Assembly: GCA_036732755.1 (NCBI GenBank)
Contig: DAINBU010000110.1
Location: 1 to 16,446 of the forward strand
DNA length: 16,446 bases
Reading direction: 5' to 3'
DNA from: DASRRB01 sp036732755
Lineage (GTDB): Bacteria > Planctomycetota > B15-G4 > SIAN01
A program made the translations under genes and the position numbers. The notes under the pieces were generated by a model that was not told where the DNA came from, did no database searches, and was given only the letters and a program-made list of their open reading frames with translations. Shown in pieces: positions 7,411-13,751 of this stretch (the stretch's first letter is position 1; the number at the start of each line of letters is the position of its first letter).

Positions 7411-9654
7411 GTGAGACCGATCGTGAGCCCCCTCGCCTTCGCCCTCGGTCGGATCGGCGGCGACGTCCGCCGGCGCGCGGCGGCGCGCGCCGCGCTCGCG
7501 CTGCTCGCGGCGTCGGGCTGCACCGCCTGGTCGCACGAGCGCTACGTCTCGCGCATGGGCCTGCTCATGGGGCAGCAGAACCTGCTCGAGAGCTACCAGA
7601 AGGCGCTCGAGCGGCGCGACTACGCCGCAATCCGCGTCCTCTTCGACGACACGCCCGAGGCGCGCAGCGCGGCCGACGCGGCGGTCGCCGACGTCACGGG
7701 CAAGCTCGGGGTCGCGGCCGATCCCAAGGCGACGATCGACATGGTCGAGGCGGAGGTTCGCGACTTCGACCTCTTCGCCGAGCTGCCCGAGGCGACGCTC
7801 TGGTTCTACGTCGGGGCGCGCACGCCCGACGGCGCGCGCCACCTGGTCCGGCTGCAGAGCCGGGCGACCTTCCGCGTCCTCTCCCGCGACCCGCCGGAGG
7901 CCGACCAGGACGGGATCCCGCTCGGCCACCTGAAGCTCGTCGCGCAGGCGCCCTTCGAGGCGGAGGTGCGCTCGTCGAAGCGCACGCAGTACGAGGACGC
8001 GACGCAGCGCGCCGGGCTCGCCGACCGCCACCGGAACCAGGAGATCGAGGCGCGCTGCCGGATCCTGCAGGGCACGATGCCGGGCAGCGGCGCCGCCGCC
8101 GCCGACTTCGACGGCGACGGCCGGCTCGACCTCGCCGCCATCGACGGACTCCACAGCAAGCTCTACGTCAATCGCGGCGACGGGACCTTCGACGACCGCT
8201 CGGCCGCGTGGGGCCTCGACCGCTTCGCGGGCGCGGGCGCGGTCGCCGCCGACTACGACAACGACGGCGACCAGGACCTCTACATCTGCGACCACTTCGG
8301 CGGGGCGCGCCTGCTGCGCAACGACAGCGGTCGCTTCACCGACGTGACGGCCGAGTCGGGCGCCGGCTGCAGCGACCCGTGCTTCTCGGCGTCGTTCGGC
8401 GACGTCGATCGCGACGGCGACCTCGACCTCTTCGTGCCGTGCTCGGGCGACTACTACACGAAGATCCCGATGCCGCCGTTCGACGCGCGCGACGGGCAGC
8501 CCGACCACCTCTACATCAACGACGGCCACGGCCATTTCACCGAGGAGGGGGAGGCGCGCGGCGTCGACAGCACCGGCTGGGGGCTCGCCTCGTCCTTCTG
8601 CGACTTCGACGGCGACGGCGACGACGACCTCTACGTCGCGAACGACTTCGGCCTGAACGAGCTCTACGTGAACGACGGGACCGGCCACTTCGACGACGTC
8701 GCGGCCAAGGCGGGCGCGTCGGACCGCGGCTACGGCATGGGCGTCACGTGGGGCGACGTCGACAACGACGGCGATTTCGACGCCTACATCTCCGACATCT
8801 GGTCGGAGTTCCACGCGGTCTTCATCGACCCCGACTATCCGCTGCCGTTCATGGGCCGGGTCATGCGCTTCTGGGTGGCGCCGCAGATGGACCGCATGGG
8901 GATGGGCAACGCGCTGCTGCTGAACCAGGGCGACGGGAAGTTCGTCGACGTCGCGAAGACCTGGCACGTGAACGAGGCCGGCTGGGCGTGGGCGGCGATG
9001 TTCCTCGACTTCGACGCCGACGGCGACCTCGACATCTACTCGCCCGACGGGAGTTACACGGGAGAACGGGAAGAAGACCTCGAGCTGCGCTTCTGGGCGC
9101 TCGCCTCCCTCATGTGGGAGCGCAGCAAGATGAACGAGTTCCTGTTCGAGGCGGCGGGCCGCTCGATGCAGGGCCACGAGCGCAAGCGGCTGTTCGAGCA
9201 GCTCGGCCCCGGCCAGTTCGCCGAGGTCGGCTACTTCCACGGCGTGAACGCGATCGAGAGCGGGCGCGGGCTCGCGATCGGCGACTTCGACGACGACGGC
9301 TACCCCGACCTCTACCTGCGCAACCTGAACGACCGCGCCCTCTACTACCGCAACAGCGGCGGCGCCAACCACTGGCTCAAGCTGCGCCTGGTCGGGACGA
9401 AGAGCAACCGCGACGCGATCGGTGCCGTCGTCCGCGCGACCGCCGGCGGCGTGACGCAGCTGCGCCAGGTCACCGCGGGCGAGGGCTTCTACTCCTCGCA
9501 CGACAAGCGGCCGCTCTTCGGGCTCGGCGCGGCGAAGAGCGCGGCGGTCGTGGTGAAGTGGCCGTCGGGCCGGGTCGAGACCTTCCCGGAACTCGCGGCG
9601 GACCAGTCGTACGTCGTGACCGAGGGCGAGGGGAAGGCCGTCCCCGGCCGCTGA
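7411..9654 (+). CDS. CRTAC1-type FG-GAP/ASPIC-UnbV lipoprotein B
   Basis: A 747-residue, longer relative of CRTAC1-A. A hydrophobic segment (27-36) ends in AASGC with Cys37, a plausible though not perfect lipobox (Ala at -3). Residues about 40-190 are a helical to mixed region (LLESYQKALERRDY at 58-71) with no match that I know. Seven calcium-type loops follow: DFDGDGRLD (232-240), DYDNDGDQD (281-289), DVDRDGDLD (331-339), DFDGDGDDD (398-406), DVDNDGDFD (449-457), DFDADGDLD (533-541) and DFDDDGYPD (625-633). A helical insertion (about 551-600) interrupts the spacing before the last loop. ASPIC/UnbV spans about 653-726 (NHWLKLRLVG, NRDAIGAVV, FGLGAAKS, KWPSGR). Start is GTG at 7411, 1 nt after the lipoprotein stop; GTG at 7423 is an alternative. 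The next gene is 17 nt downstream. Surface anchoring is inferred from the lipobox; function is unknown. Confidence 0.9.
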   Translation: MRPIVSPLAFALGRIGGDVRRRAAARAALALLAASGCTAWSHERYVSRMGLLMGQQNLLESYQKALERRDYAAIRVLFDDTPEARSAADAAVADVTGKLGVAADPKATIDMVEAEVRDFDLFAELPEATLWFYVGARTPDGARHLVRLQSRATFRVLSRDPPEADQDGIPLGHLKLVAQAPFEAEVRSSKRTQYEDATQRAGLADRHRNQEIEARCRILQGTMPGSGAAAADFDGDGRLDLAAIDGLHSKLYVNRGDGTFDDRSAAWGLDRFAGAGAVAADYDNDGDQDLYICDHFGGARLLRNDSGRFTDVTAESGAGCSDPCFSASFGDVDRDGDLDLFVPCSGDYYTKIPMPPFDARDGQPDHLYINDGHGHFTEEGEARGVDSTGWGLASSFCDFDGDGDDDLYVANDFGLNELYVNDGTGHFDDVAAKAGASDRGYGMGVTWGDVDNDGDFDAYISDIWSEFHAVFIDPDYPLPFMGRVMRFWVAPQMDRMGMGNALLLNQGDGKFVDVAKTWHVNEAGWAWAAMFLDFDADGDLDIYSPDGSYTGEREEDLELRFWALASLMWERSKMNEFLFEAAGRSMQGHERKRLFEQLGPGQFAEVGYFHGVNAIESGRGLAIGDFDDDGYPDLYLRNLNDRALYYRNSGGANHWLKLRLVGTKSNRDAIGAVVRATAGGVTQLRQVTAGEGFYSSHDKRPLFGLGAAKSAAVVVKWPSGRVETFPELAADQSYVVTEGEGKAVPGR
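8601..8634 (+). repeat. 34-bp direct repeat, copy 2 (in CRTAC1-B)
   Basis: Identical to 4794-4827 and in the same codon phase (codons from residue 398 of CRTAC1-B). The copies lie about 3.8 kb apart in direct orientation, so homologous recombination between them would join the front of CRTAC1-A to the back of CRTAC1-B in frame and remove the lipoprotein gene. Confidence 0.8.
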
Positions 9655-9671
9655 CCGCGGAGGAGCACTCC

Positions 9672-11105
9672 ATGTTCGAGCTGCGGAGCGTGCGCGGCGT
9701 CGTCGCGCTCGGGATCGCCTGGATGGCGCTCGCGGCCTGCGCCGACGCCGCGGCGCAGGGCGGCGCGATCGAGGCGGCCGCGACCGAGGAGCTGCCGCCG
9801 GCCGTGTTCGCCGCGCGCCGCGCGAAGCTCGTCGCGGAGCTCGGTGCCGACGCGGTCGCCGTCCTCTCGGCGCCGCCGAGCTGCGTGCGCAACGCCGACA
9901 ACGACTACCCCTACCGGACCGGCAGCGACTTCTGGTACCTGACCGGCTTCCCCGAAGAGGGGGCGGTCGCCGTGGTCGAGACGCGCGACGGGAAGGCGCA
10001 CTGCACGCTGTTCGTGCCGCCGCGCAGCCCCGGCCAGGAGATGTGGACCGGCCGGCGCCTCGGCGCCGCGGGCGCGAAGGCGCTCGCCGAGGAGGTCGTC
10101 GAGCTCGACCGGCGCGGCAACGTCGGCGCGAAGCTGAAAGAGCTGCTGCACGGGAAGAAGCGGGTCCTCGGCCAGTTCGAGAGGAACGACGCGCGCCGCA
10201 CGGCGGTGAAGGCGGCGCTCGACGCGGGCATCGACGTCGACGAGGTCGAGCTGCGCAACGCGGTCGGCCGCCTGCGCCGCGTCAAGGGCCCCGAGGAGCT
10301 CGCGCTCCTGCAGCGTTCGATCGACCACACCTGCGAGGCGCTCCGCCAGGCGATGCGCTCCTGCCGGCCCGGCATGCACGAATACGAGCTGCAGGCGGTG
10401 ATCGAGTACTGCTTCAAGGCGCTCGGCTCGCCGCGCGTCGGCTTCGACTCGATCGTCGGGTCGGGCCGCAACTCGGTCATCCTGCACTACATGTCGAACC
10501 GCGAGGCGATCCCGGCCGGCAAGACGATCGTCTGCGACGTCGGCGCGGAGTACGGCTTCTATTCGGCCGACGTCACGCGCACGCTCCCGAGCGACGGCAA
10601 GTTCACCCCCGAGTGCGCGGCGGTCTATCGCTCCGTGCTCGCGTCCCAGAAGGCGGGCATCGCCGCGGCGAAGCCGGGCGCGACGCTGCGCGCGATCGAG
10701 GCGGCGGCGCGCAAGGAGCTGGTGGCCCGGCTCGTCGAGGAGGGCGTGGTCGCGAAGGGCCAGGAGAACCTCGGCGCCTCGCTCCTGCCGCACGGGACCT
10801 GCCACTGGCTCGGCCTCGACACGCACGACGAGTGTCCCTACGACGGCAAGCTCGCGCCCGGCATGGTGACGACGGTCGAGCCGGGCTGCTACATCCCCGC
10901 GGGAACCGCCGGCGTCGCCGAGAAGTTCTGGGACATCGGCGTGCGCATCGAGGACGACGTGCTGATCACCGAGGAGGGGTGCGTGGTCCTCTCGACCGGC
11001 GCGCCGCGCGAGATCGCGGAGATCGAGGCGCTGATGGCGGAGGGGAGCGAGTTCCCGCGTCTCGAGCCGGCCGCGAAGCCGACCGCCGAGCCCCCCGAGA
11101 AGTAG
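9672..11105 (+). CDS. Exported Xaa-Pro aminopeptidase (M24B), probable lipoprotein
   Basis: A 477-residue M24B metallopeptidase of the aminopeptidase P type, which releases an N-terminal residue preceding proline. The N-terminal domain (about 40-200) contains YPYRTGSDFWYLTGF (79-93), typical of PepP. The C-terminal pita-bread domain carries all five metal ligands: Asp289 (CDVGAEYG), Asp300 (SADVTRTLP), His378 (HGTCHWLGLDTHD), Glu403 (VEPGCY) and Glu427 (GVRIEDDV). An N-terminal hydrophobic stretch (9-22) with LAAC places a lipobox Cys at 23; cleavage after ADAAA by signal peptidase I is the alternative. PepP proteins are usually cytoplasmic, so export is noteworthy. The ATG at 9672 follows a strong GGAGGAG (9659-9665) at 6 nt; the frame is open far upstream but only as antiphase to CRTAC1-B. 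Together with the S9B enzyme it would handle proline-containing peptides. The glycosylase gene begins 9 nt after its stop. Confidence 0.93.
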   Translation: MFELRSVRGVVALGIAWMALAACADAAAQGGAIEAAATEELPPAVFAARRAKLVAELGADAVAVLSAPPSCVRNADNDYPYRTGSDFWYLTGFPEEGAVAVVETRDGKAHCTLFVPPRSPGQEMWTGRRLGAAGAKALAEEVVELDRRGNVGAKLKELLHGKKRVLGQFERNDARRTAVKAALDAGIDVDEVELRNAVGRLRRVKGPEELALLQRSIDHTCEALRQAMRSCRPGMHEYELQAVIEYCFKALGSPRVGFDSIVGSGRNSVILHYMSNREAIPAGKTIVCDVGAEYGFYSADVTRTLPSDGKFTPECAAVYRSVLASQKAGIAAAKPGATLRAIEAAARKELVARLVEEGVVAKGQENLGASLLPHGTCHWLGLDTHDECPYDGKLAPGMVTTVEPGCYIPAGTAGVAEKFWDIGVRIEDDVLITEEGCVVLSTGAPREIAEIEALMAEGSEFPRLEPAAKPTAEPPEK

Positions 11106-11114
11106 TCCCGACCC

Positions 11115-12086
11115 GTGCCGCCGCTGCGCTTCCGGCTGCGCGTGACCGCGCCCTTCGACCTGCGCGTCGCCCTCTTCGGCCACGGCTGGATCGACCTCGC
11201 GCCGAACGCCTGGGACGAGGAGACGCGCACGCTGCGCACGGTGCTGGCGGCGGGACGGCGCGCCGCCGACGTCGTCGTGCGGCAGGAGGGCGACGTGCTC
11301 GCGGTCGCCGCCGACTTCGGGAGCGCGCCGCCGCGGCCGGCGATCGCACGCGCTTCTCTCGGAGCTCAGCTCGCGCGCATGCTGCGCCTCGCGCACGACT
11401 ACGAGCCGTTCTGGCGGCGCTGCCGCGCGCAGCCGCGGCTGCGCTGGGTCGCGCGGCGCGGCGCCGGCCGGCTGCTCGCCGGCGCGACGCTGTTCGAAGA
11501 CCTGCTGAAGCTGCTCTTCACGACCAATTGTTCGTGGGCGGCGACGCGGCTCATGGCGCGGCGCCTCGTCGACGCGCTCGGCGCGGCGGCGCCGTCGGGC
11601 GCGCGCGCCTTCCCCGACGCGGCTTTGTGCGCGGCGCAGCGCGAGCCCTTCTGGCGCGACGTGGTGCGCGCGGGCTACCGCGCGCGCGCGTGCCGGGAGC
11701 TCGCCGCCGGCTTCGCGTCGGGGCAGATCGCCGAGGAGCGCTTCGCGGAGAGCGGGCTGCCGACCGAGGAGGTGCGCCGGCGCCTCCTCGCGCTGCACGG
11801 CTTCGGGCCCTACGCCGCGGGGCAGGCGCTGCGCCTGCTCGGGCGGCACGACGACCTCGCGCTCGACTCGTGGTGCCGCGCGAAGATCGCGCAGCAGACC
11901 GGGCGGCGCCGCGCGCCGGCCGACCGCGCGATCGAGCGCGCCTACGCCTGCTTCGACGAGCACCGCGGCCTCGTCCTCTGGATGGATCTCACGCGCGAGT
12001 GGCACGGCGAGGGCGCGCTCACGCCGCGGGACGCCGTCGTCACGGCGCTCGGCGGCCGCCTTCGCCGCGCGAAGCCGAGTCGCTAA
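11115..12086 (+). CDS. HhH-GPD superfamily DNA glycosylase
   Basis: A 323-residue protein of the helix-hairpin-helix-GPD DNA glycosylase superfamily (OGG1/AlkA-like), which removes damaged bases at the start of base excision repair. The helical core begins near LFEDLLKLLFTTNCSW (126-141), a known signature of the family. The hairpin is LHGFGPYAAG (227-236), followed by the catalytic Asp251 in LALDSWCRAK. At the position of the OGG1 catalytic lysine there is Gln237, so it should be monofunctional (no lyase step), as in AlkA. The N-terminal about 90 residues have a beta character like the AlkA/OGG1 N-domain but little detailed similarity that I can see. The substrate base is unknown. Translation starts at GTG 11115, 9 nt after the M24 stop; no strong ribosome binding site is visible, so coupling to the upstream gene is likely. 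A terminator-like hairpin follows 24 nt after its stop. Confidence 0.8.
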   Translation: MPPLRFRLRVTAPFDLRVALFGHGWIDLAPNAWDEETRTLRTVLAAGRRAADVVVRQEGDVLAVAADFGSAPPRPAIARASLGAQLARMLRLAHDYEPFWRRCRAQPRLRWVARRGAGRLLAGATLFEDLLKLLFTTNCSWAATRLMARRLVDALGAAAPSGARAFPDAALCAAQREPFWRDVVRAGYRARACRELAAGFASGQIAEERFAESGLPTEEVRRRLLALHGFGPYAAGQALRLLGRHDDLALDSWCRAKIAQQTGRRRAPADRAIERAYACFDEHRGLVLWMDLTREWHGEGALTPRDAVVTALGGRLRRAKPSR

Positions 12087-12110
12087 CGTCCCCGCCTCGC
12101 GCCCATCTCG

Positions 12111-12133
12111 GGACGCGGCGCGTCGCCGCGTTC
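12111..12133 (+). terminator. Terminator-like hairpin after the glycosylase gene
   Basis: GGACGCGGCG (12111-12120) pairs with CGCCGCGTTC (12124-12133) around a CGT loop: ten pairs, one of them G-U. The position, between the end of a tight gene block and a gene with its own good ribosome binding site, suits transcription termination. No T-run follows, so it is not a classical intrinsic terminator; high-GC bacteria often lack one. A second, competing inverted repeat CGTCCC (12087-12092) / GGGACG (12110-12115) starts right after the stop codon. Confidence 0.45.
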
Positions 12134-12153
12134 ACCGGCGCGGAGTTCGGATT

Positions 12154-12172
12154 CCCTTCCGGAAGCGAAGGG
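12154..12172 (+). promoter_or_regulatory. Palindrome/hairpin before the DUF2911-like gene
   Basis: CCCTTC (12154-12159) and GAAGGG (12167-12172) form a six-pair hairpin with a 7-nt loop, ending 2 nt before the ribosome binding site AAGGAG (12175-12180). Overlapping it is a perfect 10-bp palindrome CTTCCGGAAG (12157-12166), operator-like in form. Either could control the downstream gene; neither matches a regulator site that I can name. Confidence 0.3.
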
Positions 12173-12185
12173 TCAAGGAGAGACC

Positions 12186-12725
12186 ATGTTGCTGCAGAAG
12201 TTCCTGCTCGCGGCCCTCATCCCCGCGGGTTTCGCCCTGTTCCACGATTTCGGCAACGACTACGACAAAGCGCCCAACGTCGCGACGACGGCGCTCGAGC
12301 TCGACGCCGGCAAGCCGATCTCGATCTCGAGCAACGCGATCCACTGGCGCGAGGACCTGTTCGGCGCCGTGAAGTCGGGCGGCACGAAGCAGTACTTCAA
12401 CGGAATGGCCTGGTACCGCAAGATCGGCGCGGCCAAGGTCGGCGAGGACATCACGCTCGGCGGCAAGGCGATCACGGCCGGCGACTGGACCGTCTCGATC
12501 AAGGTCCCCGGCGACGACACCTCGAAGTTCTTCCTCGAGTGGAAGAAGGGCGAGACGGCGGTCGACGTCCCGCTCGAGCTCAAGGGCGGCCACGAGGTCG
12601 AGGACCACCTGATCCTGGCGCTCACGCCGCGCGGCGGCGCCGGCTCGAAGGACTTCGAGCTCAAGGTCGGGTACGGCGACCACTACGGCAAGATCAAGGG
12701 CACGATCGGCGGCGCGAAGCAGTAA
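12186..12725 (+). CDS. Exported DUF2911-like protein
   Basis: A 179-residue protein with an N-terminal hydrophobic signal-like segment (MLLQKFLLAALIPAGFALF, 1-19). The centre, WYRKIGAAKVGEDITLGGKA (77-96) followed by ITAGDWTVSIKVPGDD (96-111), resembles the DUF2911 core, in which a tag-like strand is followed by G-K-x-L-x-A-G-x-Y/W and a strand. The rest is beta-rich with many Lys, Gly and Asp residues. I assign DUF2911 with only moderate confidence; the family has no known biochemical function. The ATG at 12186 follows an excellent AAGGAG (12175-12180) at 5 nt. It has its own leader with a palindrome and lies after a terminator-like hairpin, so it is probably expressed separately from the upstream block. 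The trmJ-like gene starts 51 nt after its stop; that gap holds only GC-rich sequence with a palindrome GCCGCGCGGC (12728-12737). Confidence 0.72.
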   Translation: MLLQKFLLAALIPAGFALFHDFGNDYDKAPNVATTALELDAGKPISISSNAIHWREDLFGAVKSGGTKQYFNGMAWYRKIGAAKVGEDITLGGKAITAGDWTVSIKVPGDDTSKFFLEWKKGETAVDVPLELKGGHEVEDHLILALTPRGGAGSKDFELKVGYGDHYGKIKGTIGGAKQ

Positions 12726-12776
12726 CGGCCGCGCGGCGATCGGTCCGGCGGCGCGCGCGAGCGGGGGTTCGAGCCC

Positions 12777-13751
12777 GTGGCACCACGAGGCGAGGCTCCC
12801 GCCGCGCGCACCGCGCCGCCGGCGTCGCCGGTTCCGTCCGGCCCGCTCGCGTCGCTCCCATCGCTCATCATCGTCCTGGTCGAGCCGAGCGAGCCGGGCA
12901 ACGTCGGCGCGGTGGCGCGCATCCTCCTCAACCTCGGCGCGGGCGAACTGCGCCTGGTCGTCGCCGACCGCCGCCGGCGCGCGCGCCTGGTCGGCGCCTC
13001 GGCGCGCGCGCGCGCCCGCCACGCGCGTCCGCTGCTGGCCGCGGCGACGTTCCATCGCGACCTGCGCAGTGCGCTCGCCGACGTCGAGCGCGCCTGCGCA
13101 TTCAGCGCGCGCTCCGGCCGCTTCCGTGCGCCGCGCGGGACGCTCGACGCGGTCGCGGACGACTACGCCGGCGCCGGCGGCCGGCGCGCGCTCGTCTTCG
13201 GCAACGAGACCGCGGGGCTCCGCGCCGCCGACGTCGCGCTCTGCGCCGATCTCGTCGCGATCCCGGCCGGCGGCGCCGATCCGGTCCTGAACCTCTCGCA
13301 CGCCGTCGCGATCGCGCTGTGGGAGTTCGCGCGGGCGCGCGGCGGCCATGTCGCGCCGCCGAACCGCCACGCACCGCCGCGCGCCGCGTCCGTCGCCGAG
13401 CGCGCCGCGCTGCGCGTCGACTACGACGCGCTGCTCGTCGAGCTCGGCTTCCCGCGCCGCGCGCTCGGCGACCTGCACGGCCGCATCCTGCGCCGCCTCA
13501 CGGAGCTGCTCGACCGCGCCGGCGGGGAGCACGCCGACGCCTCGATGCTGCGCGGCCTCGCCGTCGCGATCCGCCGCCGGCTCGCTGCCGTTCCCGCCAA
13601 GAGCCTGTCTGCCGGGACCGGCTCTACGGCACCTGCCGCAGGTCGCACAGGATCCAGCGGAAGCCGGGGAAGGAGACCTTTACGATCGGCGCGGGGGGCG
13701 GCGCCGCGGAGCCGGGCGCCGGCGCGCTCGCCGGCGGCACCTCGAGCGTGA
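12777..13751 (+). CDS. trmJ: TrmJ-type SPOUT RNA methyltransferase
   Basis: A 324-residue SpoU/TrmH-superfamily (SPOUT) enzyme; TrmJ methylates the ribose at position 32 of tRNA anticodon loops. The three family motifs are present: VEPSEPGNVGAVARILLNLG (35-54), LVFGNETAGL (139-148) and VLNLSHAVAIALWEF (170-184), which build the knotted S-adenosylmethionine site. The C-terminal part (about 215-270) follows TrmJ layout: LLVELGF, a helix, then MLRGLAVAIRRR. The first 28 residues are A/P-rich and not part of the domain. The only in-frame start nearby is GTG at 12777. After the expected end (about residue 273) the frame continues 50 residues, rich in R, A, P, S and G, antisense to the end of the M1 peptidase gene, overlapping it by 128 bp. 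This tail is probably dispensable. Assignment to TrmJ rather than another SPOUT subfamily is likely but not certain. Confidence 0.85.
   Translation: MAPRGEAPAARTAPPASPVPSGPLASLPSLIIVLVEPSEPGNVGAVARILLNLGAGELRLVVADRRRRARLVGASARARARHARPLLAAATFHRDLRSALADVERACAFSARSGRFRAPRGTLDAVADDYAGAGGRRALVFGNETAGLRAADVALCADLVAIPAGGADPVLNLSHAVAIALWEFARARGGHVAPPNRHAPPRAASVAERAALRVDYDALLVELGFPRRALGDLHGRILRRLTELLDRAGGEHADASMLRGLAVAIRRRLAAVPAKSLSAGTGSTAPAAGRTGSSGSRGRRPLRSARGAAPRSRAPARSPAAPRA

Noticed and set aside
12760..12790. tRNA T-arm-like GGTTCGAGCC followed by CACCA
   Set aside because: There is no acceptor stem, D-arm or anticodon arm; only one base would separate the T-stem from the CCA-like end. It overlaps the start of the trmJ-like gene.
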